Shown: positions 8,501 to 17,669, numbered from the stretch's first letter. The stretch is 64,000 nt of DNA from Acidobacteriota bacterium (GCA_029263395.1 JAJCXO010000040.1:1-64000), one strand, 5' to 3'. The notes: a model not told the origin generated them from the sequence alone. Made by a program: numbers and translations.

Positions 8501-10719
8501 CCGACGTCGAGCTCGACGTGGCGGTGGCGTTCAGCAACCGCACGGCCAAGTTCGACCTCAGTGTGATCGGCATCTTGCACCGGGAGCAACGGACCGGGAC
8601 AGCCAGCGCCGAATCGACGTCGGGCGTCATCGACATCCTGTTCGAGTACAACACCGCGCTCTTTCATCGCAGCTCTGTTGAACGATGGATGCGCCTGTAC
8701 CAACGGCTGCTCGACACCGCTGTAGCCAACCCTGAGCTGCCCCTGTCACAGCTCGGGAGTGGGCCGGTCGTACCCCAGCGCAACCGGTCTCAGTCGACGG
8801 TGTTTGAACGCACCGTCGAAAGCCACCACCTGTTGGTCGAATGGAACGATACCGCAACCGATCTGACCAACGAGCAGATGGTGCACCATGTAGTTGAGCA
8901 CTATGCACAGACGGCTGGAGACAACTTGGCGGTTGCGTTGGCTGGATCGATCTTGACGTATGACCAGCTCAACCGTCGATCCAACCGTTTAGCCCATCAG
9001 CTGCGCACTCTCGGAGCGGGGCCGGAATCTCTCATCGCTGTCTTCGCCCGTGGTGGCCCCAACATGGTGGTCGGGCTGCTGGCAGTCCTCAAAGCTGGCG
9101 CTGCGTATGTTCCGATCGACCCGGCCTATCCCGCCGACCGCATCACCTTCGTGCTCGACGACAGCGCGGCTGTGGCCCTGCTCACCACCGAGGAGCTGAA
9201 ACAACACCTACCGTCGTTCGAGGGGCCGGTGATCAGGCTCGATGAAACCCAGGATCGACCACTCGGGGACGACAACCCAGCGGTTTCCATGTCGCCCGAG
9301 AATCTCGCCTATGTGATCTACACCTCGGGTTCTACCGGGCGCCCGAAAGGGGTCCAGATCACCCATCGGGGGCTCGCCAACCTGGTGCGATGGCATCACC
9401 GGACCTACACCGTGACGCCACAAGATCGCGCCACGCAACTTGCCAGTCCCGCATTCGACGCTTCGGTGTGGGAGATCTGGCCCTACCTCACCGCCGGTGC
9501 CAGTGTGCATTTCCCCGGTGAGGAAATCCGGCTTTCCCCGGCCGACCTGCTGCAGTTTTTTGCCGACCAAGCGATCACTCTGAGCTTTGCGCCGACGCCC
9601 CTCGCCGAGGCCATGTTGGACGAACCCTGGCCCGACACCCTACCTTTGCGTGCACTGCTCACCGGCGGTGACCGCTTGCGTCGACGGCCGCCAGAACAAG
9701 CACCACCGTTGATCAACCACTATGGTCCGAGCGAAAACTCAGTGGTAGCAACCTGGGCTCCTGTCGCAACCGGAGCTGGCTCGCCGCCGCCGATCGGCCG
9801 GCCGCTCGACAACGTCCAAGGTTATTTGGTGGATCAAGCCCTGAGGCCGGCGATGCAGGGAGTGGCGGCGGTGCTGACCCTAGGCGGTGTCAGCTTGGGA
9901 CGTGGCTACCTCGCTCGGCCCGCGCTGACGGCAACAAACTTCGTACCTGATCCTTTTGGTCGACAGCCAGGAGCTCGCCTGTATTGGACCGGTGATCGCG
10001 TTCGCCATCTCGCAGGCGGTCAAATCGACTTCCTGGGTCGGGTCGACCATCAGGTCAAGATCCGCGGTTTCCGGATCGAGCTCGGTGAAATTGAGGTGGC
10101 ACTGCAGCGCCATCCGCGGGTCCACGACGCGGTGGTGATTGTCCATGAAGACGACAACAGCCTGGTGGCGTATGTGGTCCCAGTCACCGGCGACATCGAG
10201 GCCTCCGAGCTCGACGAGCATCTGCGGGCCGAGCTACCACCGTACATTGTGCCGCATACTTTCGTCCAAATGTCCGAGCTGCCGTTGGGCGCCCATGGCA
10301 AAGTTGATCGCAAGGCACTGCCCGCCCCTGTTCAAACGAGTGAGCCCCAGGTCGCGCCGCGAGACGCGACCGAACTTCGGATCGCCAACATTTGCGAGCA
10401 GCTACTCGGGCATTTGGTCTCCGGGGTCCGGGATGACTTTTTCCGTTCGGGCGGCAACTCACTGCTCGCCACCAGAGTGCTCTCCAGGGTCAATCAGGCG
10501 TTCGCCGTCCAGGTGCCGCTCGGCGAATTCCTCGCCCAACCCACCGTTGCCGCCCTCGCGCAAGCGGTTAGAAGGCGCCAAGGCCAGAGCTCGGCGGAGC
10601 CTATCGAACGCTTCGCCTGGCGAGACAACGATCGCCTGCTGTCCCAACTCGATGAGCTCTCCGAAAGCGAAGTTGAATCCCTATTGCTCGAAATGCAACA
10701 AGCCGGAGGTGCTGCTTGA
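5524..10719 (+). CDS. Non-ribosomal peptide synthetase, A-T-C-A-T (first two modules)
   Basis: Loads and joins the first two residues. A1 at about residues 13-520 (FTSGSTGRPKG, NAYGPTES, YRTGD, NGKIN); T1 with GGHSLL, Ser574; C at about 633-1090 with intact HHLIHDG; A2 at about 1130-1600 (YTSGSTGRPKG, NHYGPSEN, GKVDRK); T2 GGNSLL, Ser1646; then a charged tail LDELSESEVESLLLEM. Codes read by eye: A1 D-A-F-T-I-A-A-V-W-K, close to PheA-type aromatic codes; A2 D-A-W-F-L-G-H-V-V-K, one change from the common Leu code. No starter C or E domain. ATG 5524 chosen; GTG 5518 and GTG 5482 are in frame. The stop overlaps the next NRPS start by 4 bp. A1 contains an 18-bp triplication at 6907-6960. Confidence 0.93.
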   Translation: MKTTKASHQPTLAQDLFAQQATHLPDAIAATFEGSTLTYRDLDRQSNQLANYLRSLGCGPERMVGVFLDRSLEMVVTLLAIFKAGGGYLPLDTRYPRDRLGLMLEDCAGDSQLKVGGPPLLVTSQRLADKLPDNPCCTVLLDRDQAEIASSSADPFDRDAPYLDRVTPGHRAYVIFTSGSTGRPKGVVVEHRGLANLIAAQQQVFDLGPNCRVLQFSPYSFDASLFEMVMALMNGGTLVLAPQSRLLPGPGLIELLRDEEVTHLTIPPSALAKLPHEPLPSLRQLIVAGEACAPSVVQRWGRGRQFFNAYGPTESTVWSTVAECSGAAQAPPIGRPIHGLSTHLLTPNFQTAEDGELCLAGVGLARGYQQRPALTARSFVPNPAAELAGDRLYRTGDRARKRSTGELDYLGRIDRQIKLRGQRIELGEIESRLVNHPEIAESVVLLQGQDDPDKAMLVAYIVPQHCSVPQHFSVPQDQEQIPAPNELRRWLREALPEIMVPAAFVSLEAFPLTGNGKINRSALPVAEISRATMGSAFEPPRGATEQQVADVFSQLLGVEPVGRSDNFFELGGHSLLVTRLVTELRERFRVDLPLAETFTRLTTRQLAEMIDSGETLSETEDGPSAGPRPASIPLSFAQERVWFVQTLHPDAVAYHAAAVLTFEGHLDVTALERSLSEMVVRHEVLRTTFPAVDGEPVQRIHSPWPVSLDLLDLTHLDTAMQEEEIHRRFTATMRQPFDMAALPLIRWLLVRQSEQRFQLFQVEHHLIHDGWSFNVLLGELVALYRAFAENQPAALPALPLQFADFACWQRRWTESEAAARQLTYWRQTLGGAPVLELPLDKPRPPAQSFAGEVLKLQLDAEQADRSRALAQHHDATIYQVLLSTFLVLLHRLTGQHDLSVGSGIANRRWRQTETLAGMIINNLVLRNHLAGDPSFRQLLAQVRQSTLSAYAHQDVPFDRVVDAVDPVRDASRNPLFQAAFSFHDSPIADLALPDVELDVAVAFSNRTAKFDLSVIGILHREQRTGTASAESTSGVIDILFEYNTALFHRSSVERWMRLYQRLLDTAVANPELPLSQLGSGPVVPQRNRSQSTVFERTVESHHLLVEWNDTATDLTNEQMVHHVVEHYAQTAGDNLAVALAGSILTYDQLNRRSNRLAHQLRTLGAGPESLIAVFARGGPNMVVGLLAVLKAGAAYVPIDPAYPADRITFVLDDSAAVALLTTEELKQHLPSFEGPVIRLDETQDRPLGDDNPAVSMSPENLAYVIYTSGSTGRPKGVQITHRGLANLVRWHHRTYTVTPQDRATQLASPAFDASVWEIWPYLTAGASVHFPGEEIRLSPADLLQFFADQAITLSFAPTPLAEAMLDEPWPDTLPLRALLTGGDRLRRRPPEQAPPLINHYGPSENSVVATWAPVATGAGSPPPIGRPLDNVQGYLVDQALRPAMQGVAAVLTLGGVSLGRGYLARPALTATNFVPDPFGRQPGARLYWTGDRVRHLAGGQIDFLGRVDHQVKIRGFRIELGEIEVALQRHPRVHDAVVIVHEDDNSLVAYVVPVTGDIEASELDEHLRAELPPYIVPHTFVQMSELPLGAHGKVDRKALPAPVQTSEPQVAPRDATELRIANICEQLLGHLVSGVRDDFFRSGGNSLLATRVLSRVNQAFAVQVPLGEFLAQPTVAALAQAVRRRQGQSSAEPIERFAWRDNDRLLSQLDELSESEVESLLLEMQQAGGAA
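6907..6960 (+). repeat. Three 18-bp direct repeats inside A1
   Basis: GTCCCTCAGCATTGCAGC, GTCCCTCAGCATTTCAGC and a diverged third copy GTCCCTCAGGACCAGGAG lie head to tail. They encode VPQHCS-VPQHFS-VPQDQE in the C-terminal A subdomain, between the GEIE and GKIN core motifs. The phase is kept, so this is an in-frame loop expansion. Confidence 0.8.
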
Positions 10720-13700
10720 TAACCCCTGAGAAGAAATCGCCAGAGCCTCAGCCGCTCGAAGAGCGTCGCGCCCTGTTGGCGCGTCTGCTGCGACAGCGCA
10801 CCGCCGAGACCACGTTTGTGCCGTCTTATCCACAGCAACGATTGTGGTTTCTGGACCAACTACAACCCGAAAACCCGGTCTACAACGTGCCACTGGGCTA
10901 TCGCCTGCAAGGCCCGTTGGATGTCTCTGCCTTGCAACACGGGCTGAACGAGATAGTTCGCCGCCACGAGATCTTGCGGACGGTGTTTCGCGAGACCGAT
11001 GCCGGGCCACGGCAAGTGGTGATACCTCCTAGCCTGGTGGCATTGCCGGTGATCGACCTCTCCGACAGCCCCAGACAAGAGGAAGAACGTTGGATCCAAC
11101 AGCAAGCCGGCAGCAGTTTCGACCTCAGCCGTGGCCCCTTACTCCGCCCGCTGCTGATCCGTCGCGGCCCGGCCCAACACACCTTGTTGTTGACCGTCCA
11201 CCATGTGGTTTTCGACGGCTGGTCCGCACGAGTATTGGTGACCGAACTCACCGCGCTTTATGCCGCGTTCACCTCTGGTAACCCTTCTCCCCTGCCGGCG
11301 CTGCCGATTCAGTACGCCGAGTTTGCGGAGTGGCAACATCGTCATCTGGCCGGTGAGACACTCGATCGACTACTGCACTACTGGCGGACGCAGCTCGATG
11401 GGGTGACTGCCATACCTGGCCTGGTCACCGATACTCCTCGGCCCCAAGTGCAGAGTTACCACGGCGATTTCCACACCTTCGAAGTCTCGGCCACGGTGCT
11501 GACTCCACTCGTCGCATTTGGACAGGCGGGCGGCGCAACCCCGTTCATGACCTTGTTGGCAGCTTTCGCGGCGCTGCTCGACCGTTACACCGAAGGCGAC
11601 CAACTGGTGCTAGGCACCCCGATCGCCAACCGCGGACGAGCCGAGCTCGAACCGCTGATCGGCTTTTTTACCAACACCCTGGTGCTGCGTTTGATTACTG
11701 CTGGCAACCCGACGTTTGCCGAGCTGCTAGAGCGGGTCAAACAGACCACCGTGGCAGCCTACGCCCATCAGGATCTTCCGTTCGAGCGCCTGGTGGATGA
11801 GCTCCACCCAGAACGAGACCTGGCTCAGAATCCCTTGTTCCAGGTGCTGTTCAGCTATCGCGAGGGCGAAAACGAAATCCTTCACTTCGACGGCGTGCAG
11901 GGTGAGATGGTGGTCGGCCGCAACAACACTGCAAAGTTTGACCTCTCACTCAGCTTGACCCGCCTCGACGACTGTCTCCACGGTCGTTTGGAGTTCAGCA
12001 CGGACCTCTTCCGTGCCGATACGGTGCGTCGTCTGGCCGCGCAGTTCCAGACCCTCGTCGAGAATCTGGTCGAGGCTCGACAGCGACGCCTGGACGAACT
12101 CCCGATTTTTCCCGAGGCCGAACGTAGGCAGTTGCTGGAATCCTGGAATAAAACCGCCGCTGACTATCCGCGAGATCAGCTAGTCCACCAGCTGATCGAG
12201 GCCAGAGTCGAACCCAATAGCCGTAAAATCGCCTTGGTTTTTGGTCATCGAGAGTTGACCTACGACGGGCTCAATCGTCGCGCCAATCAGCTCGCCCACC
12301 TGCTACGTGGCCACGGCGTTGGACCCGAGGTGGCGGTTGGCGTGTTCTTGGATCGCGGGCCCGAGATGGTGGTCGCGATGCTCGGCATCCTCAAAGCGGG
12401 TGGTGCCTATCTACCCCTCGATCCCGCCTATCCCGAGGATCGCCTGGCGTTTGTACTGCACGACGCGGCGGCACCGGTGATCGTCACCAACAACCACCTG
12501 GCGCGACGATTGGAGCCGGGCTCACCGGCACCCTACTCCGGCACGCTGGTGTGCCTGGACGGTGATCGGGAGAGTCTTGCAGCACAACCATCGGAGAATC
12601 CGTCCTCGACAGCCACCCCCGCCAGCAGCGCTTACCTGATCTACACCTCGGGCTCCACCGGTTTGCCCAAAGGCGTTTGTGTCACCCACCGCACCGTCGT
12701 CAACTTCTTTACCGGCATGGACGGTATCGCTGGAGCAGAGACTGGGGCGGGGGTAGCCTGGCTCGCCGTCACCAGTATCTCGTTCGATATCTCGGTGCTC
12801 GAACTGCTGTGGACCTTGGCCCGCGGCTTCGAAGTAGTGATTCACGACGAGCGGGCGGCCAGCAACATGGCCAAACTCTCGCCCGCCGCCCAGCGACCGA
12901 TCAGCTTCAGTCTGTTCTACTTCGGCGGCGATCCGCGGGTCTCCACCGAAGGCCGCTACCGCTTGCTGCTCGAAGGTGCCCGTTTTGCCGATCAACACGG
13001 CTTCGAGGCGGTGTGGACACCGGAACGCCACTTCCATGATTTTGGTGGGCTATTTCCCAACCCTGCGGTAACCGGCGCCGCCCTGGCCGCGATTACTCAA
13101 AACGTCCAGATCCGCGCCGGCAGTGTGGTATTGCCGCTCCACGAGCCGTTGCGAGTGGCTGAAGAGTGGTCGGTGGTCGACAATCTGAGTGGTGGCCGGG
13201 CCGGCATCTCCTTCGCATCCGGTTGGCACGCCGACGACTTCTCCTTGGCCCCCACCAACTACACCGAGCGCAAGCAGATCATGCTCGACGGCATCGCCGA
13301 GGTCCGGCGACTGTGGCGTGGGGAGACCACCAAGCGCCTCAGTGGCACCGGCCAAGAGGTTGAGCTCGGAATCTATCCACCGCCGGTCCAAGACGAGCTG
13401 CCGGTCTGGCTGACCAGTGCCGGCAATCCCGAAACCTTCCGCATTGCCGGTGAGATGGGTGCCCATGTCCTAACCCACCTGCTGGGCCACGACATTGATC
13501 AATTAGCCGACAAACTCGAGGTCTACCGCCAAGCCTGGCGCCTGCACCAACCCACTGGTGAAGGCTACGTCACGGTGATGCTCCACACCTTTGTCAGTCA
13601 GGATGCTGAAGAAGCACGGGATCTGGCGCGGGGTCCACTATCAGCCTATTTGAAAACCTCGTTCTCACTGCTTGCCAACCTCGGACGCAGCATGGGGCGC

Positions 13701-15263
13701 GAGGTTGATTTCAAGACCCTACCTGCTGCTGAGCTCGACGAGCTGGTCGAACAAGCGGTCGAGCGTTTCGGCCAAACCGCGGCACTGCTTGGCACACCCG
13801 AAGCCTGTGCCGACATGATCGATCGCCTCAAGACGATCGGGATCGATGAAGTGGGCTGCTTGATCGACTTTGGCATCGACGTCGACGTCACCCTGGCTCA
13901 TCTCAGCGATCTCAATGAGGTGCGACAGATCTGTGAGCAGCGGCGGCAACAGGCATTACGCGGCGCTGAACACACCGTGGCCGCCCAGATCCGGCGACGC
14001 CAAATCTCCCATCTTCAGTGCACCCCCTCAATGGCACGCCTCCTGCTGGCGGAAGACGGCGCCCGCGAGAGTATCGGTGAGCTGAGCAAGCTATTGCTCG
14101 GCGGTGAAGCTCTTCCGAGTGAGCTAGCCCGCGAACTGCTCGCTTGCGGCGTTGGTGAGCTTCACAACATGTATGGCCCGACCGAAACCACCGTCTGGTC
14201 GACAACTCAACGGGTGACACCCCACACACCGGTCACTATCGGGCGACCGATCGCCAACACACACATTTATCTCCTTGATCGCCACTTGCGGCCTACCCCC
14301 ACAGGCGTCCCGGGAGAGCTGTGTATCGGAGGCGATGGCGTCACCCGTGGCTATCACCGTCGACCGCGGCAAACCGGCGAGCGCTTCATTCCGGATGCCT
14401 TCGGCAACCGCCACGGTAGTCGGCTCTATCGCACCGGTGACCTCGCTCGCTATCAACCCAGCGGCGAGCTCGAGTTCCTCGGTCGGCTCGATCACCAGGT
14501 CAAGATTCGCGGCTATCGCATCGAGCTGGGCGAGATCGAAACGCTGCTGGCGAGCTTCCCAGGAGTCAACCAAGCCGTGGTCATCGCACGTGATGGACAG
14601 CACGGTGATCGACAGTTGGTCGCCTACTACCTCACCACAGACGGCGCCAACTCAGCAGTCCTGTCGCCTCGTGAGCTTCGCGCCCACCTTCAACGTCAGC
14701 TACCGGATTACATGCTGCCGGCCGCTTACGTCAGGCTGGAGGCTTGGCCGTTGACGCCCAACGGCAAGGTCGACCGCGGCGCTCTTCCCGATCCCGAACA
14801 CGCCACACGGCCGACTACTCGAGCTGAGCTGAAGCCCCCAAGCAACAAATTGGAGAGCACCATCGCCGGGATCTGGCAAGAGACCCTGCAACTCGACCGG
14901 GTCGGCGTCAACGACAACTTCTTCGACCTCGGAGGCAACTCGTTCTCAGTTGTCCACGTGCGGAGTCGCCTACTCCAGGCCTTGAAGCGCGCCCCTACCT
15001 TGGTCGAACTGTTCCGTTATCCAACGGTCGGATCGTTGGCGGAAGCATTGGCTCGGAGTGAGGCACCGTCCTTCGATCAGACACCGTCTCTCAATGGGGC
15101 ACCGGTCCGCAACGGTGCACCGGCCCGCAACGGAGCACCATCTTCAGACGAAGCCAACGAGACTTCGGTCGAATCGGTCGAGAACACCGCACAGAAACGT
15201 CGTCGCGCCCTCAGTCGACGCGGCCACCACGCCCGCCAGCTCAAAGAGCGCCAGGCGAGCTGA
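10716..15263 (+). CDS. Non-ribosomal peptide synthetase, C-A-T with luciferase-like monooxygenase inserted in A
   Basis: Third module. C at about residues 30-458 (HHVVFDG). A starts near 491 and is split: the front part ends after core A4 (FDISVLELLWTLARG), and it resumes at ISHLQCTPSMARLL (about 1096), A5 NMYGPTETTVW, A7 YRTGDLARY, A10 NGKVDR. T at about 1380-1445 (GGNSFS, Ser1409). The 340-residue insert is an FMN-dependent luciferase-like monooxygenase of the MupA/Atu3671 type (TIGR04020). The A code read across the insert, D-I-L-Q-L-G-M-V-W-K, is close to known Gly codes. No TE or reductase; the C-terminal tail has Asn-Gly-Ala-Pro repeats and basic residues. TTG start 10716 overlaps the upstream stop (TTGA) and has GGAGG at good spacing, so the two NRPSs are translationally coupled. 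Confidence 0.92.
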   Translation: MITPEKKSPEPQPLEERRALLARLLRQRTAETTFVPSYPQQRLWFLDQLQPENPVYNVPLGYRLQGPLDVSALQHGLNEIVRRHEILRTVFRETDAGPRQVVIPPSLVALPVIDLSDSPRQEEERWIQQQAGSSFDLSRGPLLRPLLIRRGPAQHTLLLTVHHVVFDGWSARVLVTELTALYAAFTSGNPSPLPALPIQYAEFAEWQHRHLAGETLDRLLHYWRTQLDGVTAIPGLVTDTPRPQVQSYHGDFHTFEVSATVLTPLVAFGQAGGATPFMTLLAAFAALLDRYTEGDQLVLGTPIANRGRAELEPLIGFFTNTLVLRLITAGNPTFAELLERVKQTTVAAYAHQDLPFERLVDELHPERDLAQNPLFQVLFSYREGENEILHFDGVQGEMVVGRNNTAKFDLSLSLTRLDDCLHGRLEFSTDLFRADTVRRLAAQFQTLVENLVEARQRRLDELPIFPEAERRQLLESWNKTAADYPRDQLVHQLIEARVEPNSRKIALVFGHRELTYDGLNRRANQLAHLLRGHGVGPEVAVGVFLDRGPEMVVAMLGILKAGGAYLPLDPAYPEDRLAFVLHDAAAPVIVTNNHLARRLEPGSPAPYSGTLVCLDGDRESLAAQPSENPSSTATPASSAYLIYTSGSTGLPKGVCVTHRTVVNFFTGMDGIAGAETGAGVAWLAVTSISFDISVLELLWTLARGFEVVIHDERAASNMAKLSPAAQRPISFSLFYFGGDPRVSTEGRYRLLLEGARFADQHGFEAVWTPERHFHDFGGLFPNPAVTGAALAAITQNVQIRAGSVVLPLHEPLRVAEEWSVVDNLSGGRAGISFASGWHADDFSLAPTNYTERKQIMLDGIAEVRRLWRGETTKRLSGTGQEVELGIYPPPVQDELPVWLTSAGNPETFRIAGEMGAHVLTHLLGHDIDQLADKLEVYRQAWRLHQPTGEGYVTVMLHTFVSQDAEEARDLARGPLSAYLKTSFSLLANLGRSMGREVDFKTLPAAELDELVEQAVERFGQTAALLGTPEACADMIDRLKTIGIDEVGCLIDFGIDVDVTLAHLSDLNEVRQICEQRRQQALRGAEHTVAAQIRRRQISHLQCTPSMARLLLAEDGARESIGELSKLLLGGEALPSELARELLACGVGELHNMYGPTETTVWSTTQRVTPHTPVTIGRPIANTHIYLLDRHLRPTPTGVPGELCIGGDGVTRGYHRRPRQTGERFIPDAFGNRHGSRLYRTGDLARYQPSGELEFLGRLDHQVKIRGYRIELGEIETLLASFPGVNQAVVIARDGQHGDRQLVAYYLTTDGANSAVLSPRELRAHLQRQLPDYMLPAAYVRLEAWPLTPNGKVDRGALPDPEHATRPTTRAELKPPSNKLESTIAGIWQETLQLDRVGVNDNFFDLGGNSFSVVHVRSRLLQALKRAPTLVELFRYPTVGSLAEALARSEAPSFDQTPSLNGAPVRNGAPARNGAPSSDEANETSVESVENTAQKRRRALSRRGHHARQLKERQAS
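12898..13930 (+). other. Luciferase-like (MupA/Atu3671-type) monooxygenase domain within the NRPS
   Basis: Domain-level annotation inside the second NRPS, about residues 728-1070. The domain opens with ISFSLFYFGGDPR. Typical bacterial-luciferase-fold segments follow: GARFADQHGFEAVWTPERH, RAGSVVLPLHEPLRVAEEW, LSGGRAGISFASGWH and VWLTSAGNPETFRIAGEMG. The family uses FMNH2 and O2 to oxygenate a substrate. Insertion between cores A4 and A5 suggests it acts on the residue bound to this module's T domain, but that is inference. Confidence 0.9.
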
Positions 15264-15294
15264 TTAACCAAGCACTTCCGCCAGGAGATCAGTG

Positions 15295-16251
15295 ATGGCA
15301 TCCCACAGCGGCTCCCCCAAGGGTTCCCAAAAAGGCTCCTCCAACCTGCCGATGGCCTACCTCGACCATACGGTGGTCATGCTCGACGATCAGGCACACC
15401 AGGAGCTTCTGGCCAGTGAGCTCGTACGCCAGCAACTGGGTCGTTTCAAGATCAAAACCGCAACCAGCTCGCTCGCCAACACTTATGAAAGTGCCGGTCT
15501 CGCTGGGGCCCGCACGCTGATGGAGTTCTTCCATGTGGCCGCGCCACCCTTGCCGTCCTTGGTGGGTGCCGTGGTGCTGTCCTTTCCACAACCGGGTTCA
15601 CTCCAGAAAATTCGTCCGTTGCTCGAAACACGTCTCGAACACGGCATCGATTATCAGATGGTCACCCGGACGTTGGTCGAGGATGAGGAGCCGAGGCCTT
15701 GGTACCAGTTGATCCGCCCCAATCTCGGCGAGAACAGTCCTTTCCTCTTGATGTTGGCCGAGGTCACCGCCGACTACTTCGAGCATCTGGGAGCGTCCTC
15801 GGGACCTGGCGGCGAGCTCCATCGTCACAACTACCTCACCGCTGCCCTAGGCAGTGATCACCGCCCCGACTACTACCTCGGTGACGTTTCTGAAGTGACC
15901 ATCAATCTCGAAGCGCAGCGGGCGGAAATTCTCGGCACGGCGCTCGTCACCCTGGGCTACACCGCCGAGTCCAACGGCGTTGGAATCTGTTATCGAGGTC
16001 CAGACATCACCCTGCGTGTGGTCAGCTCGACAACGCTTCGGGAAGGCATCATCGCCATCGCAACCTCCCTCCAACGCCCTAAAGCTGCCCCGATCGACTA
16101 TCGCTTCGGCACCACAACCAAGCTGTCCTTCGGCTCCCCCAACACTGGTGTGTGGAGCTTCGAACCACCGTTACCTCACGCGCCGCTCCAGCCCTCATCT
16201 GGGCTCGCCACTGCAGCCCAGTCCGAGACCTCTCCGGCGAGCGAAGCCTAA
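15295..16251 (+). CDS. VOC-like (possible DUF5829) protein, unknown function
   Basis: 318 residues from ATG 15295 with AGGAG upstream; a GTG one codon earlier is possible. It lies 31 bases after the Gly-module NRPS and 77 bases before the P450, so it is probably co-transcribed and specific to the pathway. The N-terminal part (LDHTVVMLDDQAHQELLASE...) and the central acidic and aromatic segments resemble glyoxalase/VOC-fold proteins annotated DUF5829; this assignment is tentative. No signal peptide; the C-terminus is Pro/Ala/Ser-rich. It might bind a pathway intermediate or metal. I cannot assign a reaction. Confidence 0.6.
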   Translation: MASHSGSPKGSQKGSSNLPMAYLDHTVVMLDDQAHQELLASELVRQQLGRFKIKTATSSLANTYESAGLAGARTLMEFFHVAAPPLPSLVGAVVLSFPQPGSLQKIRPLLETRLEHGIDYQMVTRTLVEDEEPRPWYQLIRPNLGENSPFLLMLAEVTADYFEHLGASSGPGGELHRHNYLTAALGSDHRPDYYLGDVSEVTINLEAQRAEILGTALVTLGYTAESNGVGICYRGPDITLRVVSSTTLREGIIAIATSLQRPKAAPIDYRFGTTTKLSFGSPNTGVWSFEPPLPHAPLQPSSGLATAAQSETSPASEA

Positions 16252-16328
16252 CGGATCGACGGCGGACCTATTCGATAGCAGACCGTACCGTCCGCAGACC
16301 TATCGATGGCAGAAAGGAAACGTACGAG

Positions 16329-17648
16329 ATGGCCCCCGAAACCAACATCATTGACTACGAAACCACCGCACCAACAGCGGGTCGTTTGGCGCCTTTCGAT
16401 CCCAAAACGCCTGAATTGTTGCTCGATCCTTACCCGATGTTCCATCGGTATCGCGCCTGCGAGCCGGTGCATTGGGGATTGTCCGGGTTAGCCGGGTATG
16501 CGGGTGCCTGGTACATCTTTCGCCATGCCGATGCGGTCGCTATCCTGCGAGACAATCGCTTCGGTAAGGAACGGCGCGGGGTCAAGTTCAGTAGCGGTGG
16601 TCAAAGGACTCCCGGTAGTCCAGCGGCACCGCCGATCCCGGAAGCCGCCAAGCCTTTCTTCATGACCGCCCGCAACTGGGTGGTCCACCGCGATCCTCCG
16701 AGTCACACCCGCCTGCGGTCGTTGATGAACGCCGCCTTCACTCACCGTGCCGTTGAACGTATGCGGCCACGGGTCGAAGAGATGGTTCACATGTTGCTCG
16801 ATCGAGTCGCGGACCGCGGCGAGATGGACTTCATTGCTGATTTCGCCTACCCCTTGCCGGTGTTGGTGATCACCGAGATGCTGGGACTGCCGGACGAGGA
16901 TCGGCCACGCTTTGAACGCTGGTCCCAGGACCTCCAGGCCATCGACCTCAAAACCACCGAAGAGACCTGGCGCCAAGCGAGCCACTCGATCGAAGAGGCT
17001 AAAGCCACCCTCTATGACCTCATCGCCGAGCGGCGGTGTCAGCCCCGCGACGACCTGATCAGTGATCTAGTCCAACTCCAGGGTCAAGGTGCCGAGATCT
17101 CCGATGAAGAGCTGGTCGCCAACATCTTCTTTCTCTTCTTTGCCGGGGCGGGTCTCGAAACTACCGTCGGCTTCATCGGCAACGGTGCCTTGGCCCTGCT
17201 GCAACACCCCGAGCAGATGAGTTTGCTAACCAAAGCTCTAGTGGCCAATGACACCAGCTTGATGGCAACCGCGGTCGACGAGATGCTGCGGTTCGAGAGC
17301 CCGGTACAGATGACCAACCGCACGGCCTTCGAAGACGTCGAGATCGGCGGCCAAACGATCCGCAGCGGAGATTCCGTTCTGGTGGTGCTCGGTGCCACCA
17401 ACCGCGACCCAGAAGCCTTTCCCGATCCCGATCGATTCGACATCAACCGGCACCAAAACCGCCACCACGCCTTCGGGTTGGGGCCCCATTACTGCCTCGG
17501 CGCGCCGCTCGGGCGGCTCGAGGGTGAGGTCGCCTTCCGAATCCTACTTGAACGCCTGCCTAACTTGGCGCTGCGTGCCGACGCACTACCTCAATGGGGA
17601 AACAATGCCGCAATCCGCAGTCTCAAATCGCTCCCGGTCTCGTTCTGA
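16329..17648 (+). CDS. Cytochrome P450 (bacterial class I type)
   Basis: 439-residue soluble P450. I-helix motif FFAGAGLETTVGF, K-helix ExxR in EMLRFESPVQ, and heme loop HAFGLGPHYCLGAPLG with the thiolate Cys at residue 389. ATG 16329 is preceded by GAAAGGAA at correct spacing. Being between the NRPS and PKS genes on the same strand, it is expected to oxidise the peptide or a carrier-bound intermediate. No ferredoxin or ferredoxin reductase gene is present in the block, so electrons must come from elsewhere. It resembles CYP107-like enzymes by eye only. Confidence 0.92.
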   Translation: MAPETNIIDYETTAPTAGRLAPFDPKTPELLLDPYPMFHRYRACEPVHWGLSGLAGYAGAWYIFRHADAVAILRDNRFGKERRGVKFSSGGQRTPGSPAAPPIPEAAKPFFMTARNWVVHRDPPSHTRLRSLMNAAFTHRAVERMRPRVEEMVHMLLDRVADRGEMDFIADFAYPLPVLVITEMLGLPDEDRPRFERWSQDLQAIDLKTTEETWRQASHSIEEAKATLYDLIAERRCQPRDDLISDLVQLQGQGAEISDEELVANIFFLFFAGAGLETTVGFIGNGALALLQHPEQMSLLTKALVANDTSLMATAVDEMLRFESPVQMTNRTAFEDVEIGGQTIRSGDSVLVVLGATNRDPEAFPDPDRFDINRHQNRHHAFGLGPHYCLGAPLGRLEGEVAFRILLERLPNLALRADALPQWGNNAAIRSLKSLPVSF

Positions 17649-17669
17649 GATCGAGCCTTGGAGCCCTGC

